Part shown: one piece after another, positions 1 through 6,955 of the stretch | Layout: every line of letters starts with the position of its first letter | Position numbering within the stretch: position 1 is the stretch's first letter | From: Methylocapsa sp. | GTDB taxonomy: Bacteria; Pseudomonadota; Alphaproteobacteria; Rhizobiales; Beijerinckiaceae | DNA: 10,018 bases | Assembly: GCA_003162995.1 (NCBI GenBank) | Contig: PLUZ01000362.1 | Span: 2,230-12,247 of the forward strand | Direction of reading: 5' to 3' | Notes under the pieces: generated by a model | Seen by the model: the letters and a program-made list of their open reading frames with translations, nothing else | The model's database searches: none | What the model was told of the DNA's origin: nothing | Program-made: the position numbers and the translations under genes

Positions 1-684
1 GAGCAGGCGCTCGAAATCACGGATACGCTGGTGCGTTCCGGCGCGGTCGATGTTCTCGTCATCGATTCCGTCGCGGCGCTTACGCCGCGCGCCGAAATCG
101 AAGGCGAAATGGGGGATAGCCAACCAGGTCTCCAGGCGCGGCTCATGAGCCAGGCGCTGCGCAAGCTCACCGCCTCGATCTCGCGCTCGCAAACGACGGT
201 CATTTTCATCAATCAAATCCGGATGAAGATCGGCGTCATGTATGGCAGCCCGGAGACCACCACCGGCGGCAATGCGTTGAAATTCTATGCTTCCGTCCGG
301 CTCGACATCCGCAGGATCGGATCGATCAAGGACCGCGACGAAGTCACCGGAAATCAAACGCGCGTCAAGGTCGTGAAGAACAAGGTCGCGCCGCCGTTTA
401 AGCAGGTCGAATTCGATATTATGTATGGCGAAGGCATATCCAAGACAGGCGAGCTGATTGATCTTGGCGTAAGAGCTGGCGTCGTCGAAAAATCCGGGTC
501 CTGGTTCTCCTACGACAGCCAGCGGCTCGGCCAAGGCCGGGAAAACGCAAAGAATTTTCTCAAGGCCAATCTGCAGATCGCGGAACGCATCGAGCAAGAG
601 ATTCGCGAAAACTCAGGGCTCATCGCTGACCGCATTCTCGATGAAGCCGATATGGGCGGTCCGGCCGGGGAGACTGGCAGCTAA
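1..684 (+). CDS. recA: RecA recombinase, C-terminal part (5' end outside window)
   Basis: RecA forms filaments on single-stranded DNA, catalyses strand exchange and stimulates LexA self-cleavage in the cytoplasm. The frame is open from base 1, so the gene starts upstream; 227 residues plus the stop are visible, and by comparison with E. coli RecA about 120-130 N-terminal residues, including the Walker A loop, are missing. Seen here: the Walker B strand VLVID (Asp at visible residue 22), the L1 loop region [10 protein letters not shown], the NQIRMKIG stretch, the L2 region [13 protein letters not shown], and [14 protein letters not shown] followed by the C-terminal domain. The L1 variant with Pro instead of Met is what I remember from rhizobial RecA proteins, so it is not an anomaly. 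The acidic tail ends in a Gly/Pro-rich stretch. The identification is secure. alaS follows downstream, an order familiar from Rhizobiales genomes. Confidence 0.97.
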   Translation, partial: EQALEITDTLVRSGAVDVLVIDSVAALTPRAEIEGEMGDSQPGLQARLMSQALRKLTASISRSQTTVIFINQIRMKIGVMYGSPETTTGGNALKFYASVRLDIRRIGSIKDRDEVTGNQTRVKVVKNKVAPPFKQVEFDIMYGEGISKTGELIDLGVRAGVVEKSGSWFSYDSQRLGQGRENAKNFLKANLQIAERIEQEIRENSGLIADRILDEADMGGPAGETGS

Positions 685-733
685 GAATTGCATTGCGCCC
701 CATTTGCGGGATTTATGATCGGAATGAACTTTG

Positions 734-756
734 CGCCGGGCTATAGTCGCCCGGCG
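734..756 (+). terminator. GC-rich hairpin after recA, probable terminator
   Basis: CGCCGGGC (734-741) and GCCCGGCG (749-756) form a perfect 8-bp stem around a 7-base loop, starting about 50 bases after the recA stop. Only TTGCC follows, not a T-run, so this is not a textbook intrinsic terminator. Position and stem strength make termination or 3'-end protection of the recA mRNA the likeliest role. Confidence 0.5.
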
Positions 757-905
757 TTGCCGCATTGGTCTCCCGCGACGCTTGCGCCATGCGACGCTTA
801 AGCCGTGGAAGCCATTGGCCTGTTGCAGACCTGCCGTGGAAAGCGTTTTCATGGAGACCGTTTGGGCGGAAGGCAAACAGCCAAAAAACGCTTAGACAGA
901 TGAAT

Positions 906-934
906 TTGATATCTTGCGACCCGCCAGACTATGA
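906..934 (+). promoter_or_regulatory. Candidate sigma-70-type promoter of alaS
   Basis: TTGATA (906-911) and CTATGA (929-934) are separated by 17 bases and lie 58 bases before the alaS start. The -35 box is good and the -10 box is weak, which is common in alphaproteobacteria. This is a motif match by eye only. Confidence 0.3.
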
Positions 935-992
935 GCGAGCGCAGTTGAAACGATCATGGTCTAGGACAGACTGAGGCTAGGGATATGACGAA

Positions 993-3683
993 ATGCACGG
1001 TGTGAGTGAGATCCGGTCGGCCTTTCTCAATTTCTTCAAGAAGAATGGACACGAGATCGTGGCTTCCTCCCCCCTCGTGCCTCACAATGACCCGACGCTC
1101 ATGTTCACCAATGCCGGAATGGTGCAGTTCAAGAATGTCTTTACCGGCATGGAAAAGCGCGCCTATACGCGCGCCGCAACCGCCCAGAAATGCGTGCGCG
1201 CGGGCGGCAAGCACAATGATTTGGACAATGTCGGCTATACGGCACGCCACCACACTTTTTTTGAAATGCTGGGGAATTTTTCTTTCGGCGATTATTTCAA
1301 ACCGCTTGCCATCGAGCTCGCCTGGACATTGATCACGCGCGAATTCGGCCTGCAACAAGACCGGCTTCTCGTCACCGTTTATCACGACGACGATGAAGCC
1401 TACCAATTGTGGAAGAAGATCTCCGGGCTTGCCGACTCCAAGATCATCCGTATCGCGACTTCGGATAATTTTTGGGCCATGGGCGACACAGGTCCCTGCG
1501 GCCCTTGCTCCGAGATTTTCTACGATCAAGGCGACAAGCTCCAAGGCGGTCCGCCGGGAAGCGCGGATGAGGATGGCGATCGCTTTCTCGAGTTCTGGAA
1601 TCTTGTGTTTATGCAATTCGAGCAAGTCGCGCCTGACCGGCGCATCGATTTGCCGCGGCCATCAATCGATACCGGCATGGGACTTGAACGGATCGCCGCG
1701 CTCTTGCAAGGGGTTACGTCGAATTACGACATCGACCTCATGCGCGCCTTGATCCTCGCGGTCGCATCAGTGACCGGCGTCGATCCGGATGGTCCACAAA
1801 AGGTGAGCCACAGGGTCATCGCCGACCATTTGCGCGCAGCTTCCTTCCTCATCGCCGACGGTGTCTTGCCATCTAACGAGGGCCGCGGTTACGTTCTGCG
1901 CCGGATCATGCGCCGCGCCATGCGCCACGCGCAAATGCTCGGGGCTAAGGAGCCTGTGATGTGGCGGCTCGTTCCAACGCTATCACGGGAAATGGGTCAG
2001 GCCTACCCCGAGCTTTTGCGCGCCGAACCGCTCATCATAGAAACCTTGCGCCTCGAAGAGAGCCGGTTCCTCGACACGCTCGCGCGCGGCCTTTCGATCC
2101 TTGACGAGGCAACCCGCGATCTCCCGCAAGGCGGCACCTTGCCCGGAAGCGTCGCGTTCAAACTCTACGACACCTATGGTTTTCCGCTCGATCTCACGCA
2201 GGACGCCTTGCGCGCGCGCGCGCTTCATGTGGACGTCGAAGGATTTGAATCGGCGATGGATCGCCAGCGCGCCGAGGCACGCAAGGCCTGGGCCGGTTCC
2301 GGCGAATTGGCGACCGAGGCCTTATGGTTCGCCATCAAGGAGAAAACCGGAGCAACCGAGTTTTTGGGCTATGACATGGAGCGCGCGGAAGGTCTCGTCG
2401 CCGCGATCCTCAAGGACGGTAAGGAAGTCCCGGCGCTTGGCCCTGGCGAGGCCGGCTCCGTCATCCTCAATCAGACGCCTTTCTATGCCGAATCCGGCGG
2501 TCAGGTCGGCGACACGGGTGTCATGCACGCTAGCGGAATTCGCTTCCGCGTCGACAATACGCAGAAGAAGCTCGGCACCCTCTTCGTCCATGAAGGATTG
2601 GTCGAGGCAGGCGAGCTGCGTGTTGGGCTTGCCCTTGAGCTTGCCGTCGATCACGAGCGCCGGCAGGCGGTGCGCGCCAATCATTCGGCGACCCACCTTC
2701 TCCATGAGGCGCTCCGCCAGGTCCTCGGCGAACATGTGGCGCAAAAGGGGTCGCTCGTTGCGCCTGACCGGCTACGTTTCGACTTCACGCATCAAAAAGC
2801 AATCGGCTCGGAGGAACTCGCGCGTATCGAAGACATTGCCAATCGTGCCGTGCTGGACAATACGCCTGTCGTGACCCGCTTGATGAGCATCGACGAAGCA
2901 ATTGGAACTGGCGCCCGCGCTCTGTTCGGAGAAAAATATAGCGACGAGGTTCGCGTCGTGTCGATGGGCCACGCGCAGGCCAGCGAAGATGATTTGCCGG
3001 ACTCTCTTGAGCCACCCTTTTCAATCGAGCTTTGCGGCGGAACTCATGCCGCACGCACTGGCGATATCGGCATCATCACGATTGTGTCGCAAGGTCCGGT
3101 TGCAGCCGGTGTCCGCCGCATCGAGGCCAAAACCGCGACGGAAGCGCGCCACCATCTCAATGCGCGGGCGAACAGGCTGCATGACGTCGCAGCACTTCTG
3201 AGATCTCCCGAAGAGGAGGCGGACAAACGCCTGGCGAGCCTCATCGAGGAGAGCCGGAGGCTTGAACGCGAGTTGAGTGATGCGCGCCGGAAACTCGCGC
3301 TGGGTGGTCCCGCGGCGGAAAGCGCGCAGCCCATGCAAGACATTGGCGGCGTCAAATTCCTTGCGCGAGTCGTATCCGGAGTCGCTCTGAAGGATCTCAA
3401 ATCGCTCGCCGATGAGGCAAAACTCAGCGTCGGATCTGGGGTTGTCGCGATTGTCGGCATCGACGGCGACGGGAAGGCAGGTATCGTCGTCGGCGTCACG
3501 CCGGATTTGACAGGGCGCTTTGACGCTGTCCAATTGGTGCGCCCGGCGGCCGTCAAACTCGGCGGCAAGGGTGGCGGCGGCCGCCCCGACATGGCTCAAG
3601 CTGGAGGCCCGCATGGGACTGCTGCTGAGGCAGCACTCGCCACTATCGGCGACGCGCTACGGGAAACCGGAAGCGCGGACTAG
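993..3683 (+). CDS. alaS: Alanyl-tRNA synthetase
   Basis: Charges tRNA-Ala with alanine in the cytoplasm and hydrolyses mischarged Ser- or Gly-tRNA-Ala. The product has 896 residues, close to the usual bacterial length of about 875-900. In order: the class II catalytic core with the N-terminal [16 protein letters not shown] stretch, motif 2 ([11 protein letters not shown] from residue 66, then [19 protein letters not shown]), motif 3 (DTGMGLER, 226-233), the tRNA-recognition region, and the editing domain with its zinc ligands HSATH (His564, His568) and CGGTH (Cys681, His685). The C-terminal DHHA1-type domain ends in [16 protein letters not shown] (from 857). All key residues are present and there is no frameshift. 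The start is chosen because [11 protein letters not shown] aligns with the family N-terminus; AGGGA (979-983) is a modest ribosome binding site 9 bases upstream. An ATG at 985 is out of frame. The gene stands between its own candidate promoter and a repeat-rich gap. Confidence 0.98.
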   Translation: MHGVSEIRSAFLNFFKKNGHEIVASSPLVPHNDPTLMFTNAGMVQFKNVFTGMEKRAYTRAATAQKCVRAGGKHNDLDNVGYTARHHTFFEMLGNFSFGDYFKPLAIELAWTLITREFGLQQDRLLVTVYHDDDEAYQLWKKISGLADSKIIRIATSDNFWAMGDTGPCGPCSEIFYDQGDKLQGGPPGSADEDGDRFLEFWNLVFMQFEQVAPDRRIDLPRPSIDTGMGLERIAALLQGVTSNYDIDLMRALILAVASVTGVDPDGPQKVSHRVIADHLRAASFLIADGVLPSNEGRGYVLRRIMRRAMRHAQMLGAKEPVMWRLVPTLSREMGQAYPELLRAEPLIIETLRLEESRFLDTLARGLSILDEATRDLPQGGTLPGSVAFKLYDTYGFPLDLTQDALRARALHVDVEGFESAMDRQRAEARKAWAGSGELATEALWFAIKEKTGATEFLGYDMERAEGLVAAILKDGKEVPALGPGEAGSVILNQTPFYAESGGQVGDTGVMHASGIRFRVDNTQKKLGTLFVHEGLVEAGELRVGLALELAVDHERRQAVRANHSATHLLHEALRQVLGEHVAQKGSLVAPDRLRFDFTHQKAIGSEELARIEDIANRAVLDNTPVVTRLMSIDEAIGTGARALFGEKYSDEVRVVSMGHAQASEDDLPDSLEPPFSIELCGGTHAARTGDIGIITIVSQGPVAAGVRRIEAKTATEARHHLNARANRLHDVAALLRSPEEEADKRLASLIEESRRLERELSDARRKLALGGPAAESAQPMQDIGGVKFLARVVSGVALKDLKSLADEAKLSVGSGVVAIVGIDGDGKAGIVVGVTPDLTGRFDAVQLVRPAAVKLGGKGGGGRPDMAQAGGPHGTAAEAALATIGDALRETGSAD

Positions 3684-3685
3684 AA

Positions 3686-3727
3686 CATGTCCCGAAAAAG
3701 TTGTTCGACTTTTTCGATTAGGACATG
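3686..3727. repeat. Bulged inverted repeat immediately after alaS
   Basis: CATGTCC (3686-3692) plus CGAAAAAGT (3693-3701) pair with ACTTTTTCG (3708-3716) plus GGACATG (3721-3727), leaving a 6-base loop and a 4-base ATTA bulge on the right arm. The structure begins 2 bases after the alaS stop codon. Elements of this style, with ends like CATGTCC/GGACATG around a CGAAAAAGT core, are what I remember as dispersed intergenic palindromes of Rhizobiales. It may also act as an mRNA 3' end, but no T-run follows. Confidence 0.7.
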
Positions 3728-3745
3728 CTCCATTTCTTTGATTCT

Positions 3746-3789
3746 GAGGGTGTCTCAATCAAATGAATTCATTTGATTGAGACACCCTC
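3746..3789. repeat. Perfect 44-bp palindrome
   Basis: The sequence from GAGGGTGTCTC (3746) to GAGACACCCTC (3789) equals its own reverse complement over all 44 bases, centred on GAATTC (3765-3770). It lies 18 bases after the preceding inverted repeat. As RNA it would form one very long hairpin, as DNA a potential cruciform. No T-run follows on either strand, so a classical terminator is not indicated. Most likely part of a dispersed repeat element. Confidence 0.85.
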
Positions 3790-3821
3790 CAGCCGCGAGA
3801 ACGCGCCTGACCATCATCCCC

Positions 3822-3843
3822 GTTCGGCCCCACGGGGCGGAAC
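3822..3843. repeat. Inverted repeat in the usp leader
   Basis: GTTC (3822-3825) and GCCCC (3827-3831) face GGGGC (3834-3838) and GAAC (3840-3843), with one G/G mismatch in the stem and a 2-base centre (in RNA the loop would widen to four). It ends 31 bases before the universal stress protein start. It could be an operator, a leader hairpin, or the third arm of the repeat cluster. Confidence 0.5.
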
Positions 3844-3874
3844 AGTTCATAACCAAAGCGCATAGGCCATTTCA

Positions 3875-4300
3875 ATGTTCAAAAAAATATTGATCCCGAT
3901 CGACCTGACTGAATCGGCAATATCGAAACCAGCCTTGGATGCCTCGGTGGAGCTCGGGCTTTCGTCGAAGGGCACCTTGCGGCTTGTCACCGTCGAAACA
4001 CTGCTGCCAGCGAGTTTCATGGAATATGTTCCGCCCGAATTCGACAAAACGCAAGAAGAGCGCGCCCTTCAAGCGCTTCAACAAATCAGTGCCGGCCTTG
4101 CTTTCCCAAAAGACAACATTTCCCATGCCGTCAGATTCGGCGGTATTTATGTCGAGATCCTGGCCGAAGCCGACGAGTGGAACGCCGATCTGATCGTAAT
4201 CGGATCTCACCGGCCTTCCATGGCAACCTATCTCATCGGCTCGAACGCCAAGACGATTGTCCGGCACGCGAAATGCTCGGTATTGGTCATCCGTGCGTGA
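3875..4300 (+). CDS. Universal stress protein, UspA family
   Basis: A small cytoplasmic nucleotide-binding-type protein of the Usp family, whose members are induced under starvation or stress; the exact role here is unknown. The 141 residues form a single Usp domain: KKILIPID at the N-terminus with the conserved Asp10, an ADLIVIGSH strand-loop at residues 104-112, and GSNA (122-125) followed by IVRHAKCSVLVIR. The ATP-binding Usp motif is normally G-2x-G-9x-G-(S/T). Here the second Gly is replaced by Arg113 (GSHR) and the spacing to GS is one shorter, a variation I associate with the GSHRP-type Usp subgroup, so ATP binding is not assured. The ribosome binding site is weak (AGG near 3864). A phasin gene follows 98 bases downstream, which suggests stress or carbon-storage conditions. 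Confidence 0.93.
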   Translation: MFKKILIPIDLTESAISKPALDASVELGLSSKGTLRLVTVETLLPASFMEYVPPEFDKTQEERALQALQQISAGLAFPKDNISHAVRFGGIYVEILAEADEWNADLIVIGSHRPSMATYLIGSNAKTIVRHAKCSVLVIRA

Positions 4301-4310
4301 AGCCAGAATT

Positions 4311-4326
4311 TTGCCATTCGTGGCAA
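4311..4326. promoter_or_regulatory. TTGCCA-TTCG-TGGCAA inverted repeat between usp and phasin genes
   Basis: A perfect 6-bp inverted repeat closed by TTCG, 10 bases after the usp stop and 73 bases before the phasin start. As RNA it is a UUCG-capped stem; as DNA it is a symmetric operator-like site. No T-run follows. Which role applies cannot be told from the sequence. Confidence 0.4.
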
Positions 4327-4388
4327 CCCTTGTGCGCCTCAGCCGTTAACAAATATCCCCGATTGGGAGGATGGGGGACATCCAAAAC

Positions 4389-4393
4389 GGAGG
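4389..4393 (+). promoter_or_regulatory. Shine-Dalgarno site that fixes the phasin start
   Basis: GGAGG sits 5 bases before the ATG at 4399. The reading frame is open back to 4177, overlapping the usp gene, but only the 4399 start has a strong ribosome binding site and gives a protein of normal phasin length. Confidence 0.85.
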
Positions 4394-4398
4394 AAAAA

Positions 4399-4854
4399 AT
4401 GACACAAACGGATCAGAAGGCAACCGCCCCGGGCGATGAAGGCTCGGCGAGCACGGTGGAAGGTGCGCTGAACACATTCAATGCCACGTCGAAAAACATC
4501 CAAGCCATCGCCAGTGAAATTTTCGATATCTCCAAACAATCCTTTGAACATGCGACGCAAACCCTGGAAAAACTTCGCAATGCGCGTGGCATGGACGAAG
4601 TCGTGGCGATCCAGACGACCTTCGTGAAAGAAGCATTTGAACATGCGGTGAAGCATGTGCAAAAGTTCAATGAACTCCTGACTGCGTTCCCAGCCGAAAT
4701 GACCAAGACCTATCAAGACGCATGGCTCAAATCGGTGGATAGCACTGTGAAAGCAACGGAAACGGCGAGCCAAACCGCCGTGGAAAACGTTGATCGCCCG
4801 TCCGAGACCGCCCGGAAAGCATCAAAGGTTTTCGACCGTCGTGAAAGTGCCTGA
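4399..4854 (+). CDS. Phasin (phasin_2 family), PHA granule-associated protein
   Basis: Phasins coat polyhydroxyalkanoate storage granules in the cytoplasm and control their size and number. The product has 151 residues, typical for the family. After a polar, Ala/Gly-rich N-terminus (1-20) comes a continuous amphipathic helical region (about 22-125) with the characteristic phasin_2 pattern: NIQAIASEIFDISKQSFEHA, then MDEVVAIQTTFVKEAFEHAVKHVQKFNEL (about 65-93). A short charged tail ends in DRRESA. There is no signal peptide or membrane segment. The start at 4399 is set by GGAGG at 4389-4393. The preceding stress protein gene and the separate terminator-like hairpin about 150 bases downstream suggest a small storage or stress unit. 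The family call rests on pattern recognition, not on an alignment. Confidence 0.88.
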   Translation: MTQTDQKATAPGDEGSASTVEGALNTFNATSKNIQAIASEIFDISKQSFEHATQTLEKLRNARGMDEVVAIQTTFVKEAFEHAVKHVQKFNELLTAFPAEMTKTYQDAWLKSVDSTVKATETASQTAVENVDRPSETARKASKVFDRRESA

Positions 4855-4863
4855 AGACCTTGT

Positions 4864-4935
4864 TTTGCGAGACTTTAGCTTCAATGAATCTTGGCTAAAG
4901 TGAATCTTGCGAGACTTCGCGAAAGTGAACTTGGC
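4864..4935. repeat. Short direct and inverted repeats downstream of the phasin gene
   Basis: TTGCGAGACTT occurs twice (near 4865 and 4906). TGAATCTTG occurs twice (from 4885 and 4901), followed by a related TGAACTTGG. ACTTTAGC (4872-4879) and GCTAAAGT (4894-4901) form an 8-bp inverted repeat. The copies look like a degraded, partly duplicated unit of about 40 bases. Function unknown. Confidence 0.55.
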
Positions 4936-5006
4936 AGCGGCGAACGGCCAAGATCGGTCGATCCGGTTGCGCGATACGCAAAATCGCACCGGAGGCGATG
5001 ATTTTC

Positions 5007-5029
5007 GCCGCGGAATGCGCTGCTTTTTT
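5007..5029 (+). terminator. Candidate intrinsic terminator after the phasin gene
   Basis: GCCGCG (5007-5012) pairs with CGCTGC (5018-5023) with one C/T mismatch around a 5-base loop, directly followed by six T residues (5024-5029). The stem is short, but the T-run makes it the most terminator-like element in this gap. It lies about 150 bases after the phasin stop. Confidence 0.4.
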
Positions 5030-5200
5030 CCTTTCACCCAGCCGCCAGGCAGGCTAAATTGCATCAATTGGCGAAATAAGAAGTTAATCACGTCAAGGGG
5101 TTGCACCTTTCGCCACGCAAAGCGGGGCTGGCGCCAGGTGCCGCGTAAAGGGCCGTCACCAAAATCCGTCCGCAATTTCCCTCGAGCCTTACCTTGCGCG

Positions 5201-5725
5201 ATGCCACGGCTCATCCTCATTCGCCATGCAGAAGCCGTAGCTCACGCTCCCCAAGGCGATCTTAAAAGACCATTGACAGCGCGGGGATACGCCGACGCGG
5301 TGCGCATGGGCGCTTACGCTCACACTTCCGGTCTCGTTCCAGAGCTCGCCCTTGTTTCACCGGCCCGGCGTGCGCGCGACACGCTCGATGGCATGTTGCA
5401 GGAATTTCCGCAAAAACCGGCCTGCGAAGTCGAAGATTTGCTCTACGCCGCCGATGTTGATGTCCTGCGGGGCCTTGTTGAACAAACATCCGCTTCCATA
5501 AATACCTTGCTGATCGTCGGGCACAATCCGGGTCTCGCGGAATTTGCTCGTTATCTCGTGGACGGCCAAAACGCCGATGCCCCGCTCCGCCACTTCCCGG
5601 CCCCTTGCCTAGCGGAGATCCATTTCTCTTGCGCCGATTGGATTGACGCTTGCGCCTGCGGCGGCGAGCTTGATCGTTTCATGAATTTTTCCTGCGTGCC
5701 GGCGGATGACCTTCTTTCGCATTAG
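5201..5725 (+). CDS. SixA-type histidine phosphatase (phosphoglycerate mutase-like fold)
   Basis: Member of the histidine phosphatase superfamily, cytoplasmic; SixA removes phosphate from His residues of phosphotransfer domains, but the substrate here is unknown. The 174-residue product matches SixA length (about 160-180). The catalytic LIRHAEA lies at residues 6-12, with Arg8 and the phospho-accepting His9. The SPARRARDT segment (53-61) corresponds to the family's TPxxRAxxT, and the second catalytic His is His108 in VGHNPGL. All core residues are therefore present. The start at 5201 is chosen because PRLILIRHAEA is the family N-terminus; no good ribosome binding site precedes it. The Cys-rich C-terminus (CADWIDACACGGE) is slightly unusual. 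The gene appears monocistronic. Confidence 0.88.
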   Translation: MPRLILIRHAEAVAHAPQGDLKRPLTARGYADAVRMGAYAHTSGLVPELALVSPARRARDTLDGMLQEFPQKPACEVEDLLYAADVDVLRGLVEQTSASINTLLIVGHNPGLAEFARYLVDGQNADAPLRHFPAPCLAEIHFSCADWIDACACGGELDRFMNFSCVPADDLLSH

Positions 5726-5881
5726 CAGGGAACCCCCAAGCCCTTAAAACTAAGCGTCGAAAAGATCGCCTTGGCTCGATCGTTTATGGTTTCTGTCCAC
5801 CTGCAAATATGAATCGACGCGCTTGTTTGAGAATCGGAAGTCCACACCGCGCGAGCCATTCGCGTTTCGATGCGTAACCGA

Positions 5882-5906
5882 TTCACGTCGCTTAACATCA
5901 CGTGAA
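5882..5906. promoter_or_regulatory. TTCACGT / ACGTGAA inverted repeat upstream of a secreted-protein gene
   Basis: Perfect 7-bp inverted repeat (5882-5888 with 5900-5906) with an 11-base spacer, 84 bases before the next start codon. The spacing would suit a dimeric regulator binding one helical face. No regulator can be named. The rest of the 5726-5989 gap shows only a weak GATCG/CGATC hairpin (5764-5781). Confidence 0.3.
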
Positions 5907-5989
5907 CGATGAATTCAAAACCCGTTCAGGTCTAGGCTGCGATCTTCCGCGTGTAGAGGCAATCTCGCCTCAAACGAGGAGATCTCAAA

Positions 5990-6328
5990 ATGTTCACGAC
6001 CTATAAGTCCCTCCGTATTGCCGTTCTCACTGCGTCCATCGCACTTCTGGCCGGCGTCGGCGATGCTTCCGCCGAGACATGGGCGCAGAGCCATCCCCGC
6101 CGCGCCGAGGTAAATCATCGCCTCGCGCACCAGTCCCATCGGATCAACCGCGAATTGCACAAGGGTGAAATCAATCGCAGTCAAGCGCGTGCTCTTCATC
6201 GGCAGGATCGCACTGTGCGGGGTGAAGAACGTTTCATGGCTTCGCAAAACCATGGCCACATTACAAAGGCCGGGCAGCGCGCGCTGAACCAGCAGGAAAA
6301 TGGGATCAGCCGCGAAATAGGCCATTGA
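5990..6328 (+). CDS. Small exported His/Arg-rich protein of unknown function
   Basis: A 112-residue protein with a clear Sec signal peptide: a short basic n-region (YKSLR), a hydrophobic stretch about residues 10-24, and an Ala-Ser-Ala site, cleaving after Ala28. The mature part (about 84 residues) is strongly hydrophilic and probably helical, rich in His, Arg, Asn and Gln, with HPRRAEVNHRLAHQSHRINRE, EINRSQARALHRQD and MASQNHGHITKAGQRALNQQEN. I recognise this as a hypothetical periplasmic protein type that recurs in Rhizobiales, with no established function known to me. The start is backed by AGGAG (5977-5981), 8 bases upstream. The His clusters could bind metal, which is speculation. It opens a run of three genes for exported proteins. 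Confidence 0.85.
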   Translation: MFTTYKSLRIAVLTASIALLAGVGDASAETWAQSHPRRAEVNHRLAHQSHRINRELHKGEINRSQARALHRQDRTVRGEERFMASQNHGHITKAGQRALNQQENGISREIGH

Positions 6329-6424
6329 TGGTCAGGCCGGAAAAAGACCATTGGATAAATTCACGCTCTGCTTTCGTTATGCGACCTAGGCCGAGCCCCA
6401 CCCTTCCGCATAGAGGATTTCGTC

Positions 6425-6796
6425 ATGGATAGGCTTTCACACTACACAGTGCCCCCATTTTTGAGGTGTGCCATCGTTGTTATTTGTCTCGGCACGAGTC
6501 TCGCCCAAGCCGAGACTGCATTTATTGAGAAAGCGATGCCCGCACCCATCGTTGAAATTGCACCGCCGCCCCCTCGCGTCGGTGTTGCTTGGGTGCCGGG
6601 CCATTGGGTCTGGCGCGGCGCCGAATGGTTCTGGGTCAAGGGCCATTATGTCGAGGGGATCGTGCCAGCCATGCCAGCGGCAATTGTCGAAGCTGTCCCA
6701 CCGGCACCGTCGCCTGCCCATGTCTGGGTGCGCGGACATTGGGGATGGGACGAGGACCGCTGGAACTGGCACAGAGGCGTCTGGTTCCGGCCTTGA
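6425..6796 (+). CDS. Exported Trp-rich WXXGXW-repeat protein
   Basis: A 123-residue protein with a signal peptide (hydrophobic core about 14-26, AQA site, cleavage after Ala29). The mature part consists of two copies of one 45-residue unit. Unit 1 starts MPAPIVEIAPPPP (38) and leads to WVPGHWVW (56-63), WFW (68-70) and GHY (73-75). Unit 2 starts MPAAIVEAVPPAP (83) and leads to WVRGHWGW (101-108), WNW (113-115) and RGVW (117-120). Trp and Gly positions match in exact register. This fits the WXXGXW / YXWGXW repeat family of proteobacterial periplasmic or outer-membrane-associated proteins, whose function is not established to my knowledge. AGAGGA (6412-6417), 7 bases before the ATG, supports the start. 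A strong hairpin follows the stop. Confidence 0.87.
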   Translation: MDRLSHYTVPPFLRCAIVVICLGTSLAQAETAFIEKAMPAPIVEIAPPPPRVGVAWVPGHWVWRGAEWFWVKGHYVEGIVPAMPAAIVEAVPPAPSPAHVWVRGHWGWDEDRWNWHRGVWFRP

Positions 6797-6812
6797 TTCT
6801 GCGCCGGCCGCC

Positions 6813-6840
6813 AATCGCCGGTCGCGGCGACCGGCGGTTT
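6813..6840 (+). terminator. Strong hairpin, likely terminator after the Trp-rich protein gene
   Basis: CGCCGGTCG (6816-6824) and CGACCGGCG (6828-6836) are perfectly complementary around a 3-base loop, and AAT/GTT pairs extend the stem. GTTTAT follows. The hairpin begins 17-20 bases after the stop at 6796, and its stability together with the T-rich 3' side fits an intrinsic terminator. Confidence 0.6.
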
Positions 6841-6955
6841 ATCGCTACGGCCTGGAACCCAACGGCGATCTGCGAATTTTGCGCTCAAGGCTGCCCTTGA
6901 CCAGCCTAGCGGGGAACCAAAGCGTCTCCGCGCAGACGGGGCTCGGTCTTTCTTC

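Larger units (their letters stand above)
685..992 (+). other. recA-alaS intergenic region (308 bases), no gene seen
   Basis: No supported coding region. Short frames in both directions lack ribosome binding sites and recognisable sequence. It holds the hairpin at 734-756 and a long-range inverted repeat, AAGCGTTTT (841-849) with AAAACGCTT (885-893), enclosing a weaker GTTTG/CAAAC pair (860-864 with 874-878). A candidate promoter lies at 906-934 and the alaS ribosome binding site at about 979-983. Confidence 0.6.
4855..5200 (+). other. Phasin-sixA intergenic region (346 bases), repeats and hairpins, no gene seen
   Basis: The frame of the downstream phosphatase is open back to 4907, but that extension does not resemble the family N-terminus and is treated as non-coding. 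The region holds direct and inverted repeats (4864-4935), a TTGCG/CGCAA pair (4967-4971 with 4977-4981), a terminator-like hairpin with a T-run (5007-5029), and a 10-bp palindrome CTGGCGCCAG (5128-5137). No clear promoter for the phosphatase gene was found. Confidence 0.55.

Noticed and set aside
613..974. Short frames in the recA-alaS gap (minus 613-876 and plus 765-974).
   Set aside because: One runs into the recA end, neither has a ribosome binding site, and both encode basic sequence unlike known proteins.
954..1625. A 223-codon open frame on the minus strand opposite the start of alaS.
   Set aside because: It overlaps a certain alaS gene, has no recognisable domain, and is the kind of antisense frame expected in GC-rich coding DNA.
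2101..2874. A 257-codon + strand frame inside alaS.
   Set aside because: Arg/Ser-rich out-of-frame reading of alaS codons; the alaS motifs on both sides are in the main frame.
3021..3614. Long minus-strand open frames (up to 197 codons) opposite the 3' part of alaS.
   Set aside because: Two such frames overlap each other and the alaS C-terminal domain; no family features.
3839..3863. GGAAC followed at about 15 bases by CGCATA upstream of the usp gene, considered as an EcfG general-stress promoter.
   Set aside because: The -10 element CGTT is absent and the spacing is short of the 16-17 bases usual for that promoter class; GGAAC is also part of the local hairpin.
5729..5757. GGAAC ... CGTC after the phosphatase gene, considered as an EcfG-type promoter.
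   Set aside because: Spacing is about 21 bases and the -10 core is CGTC rather than CGTT.
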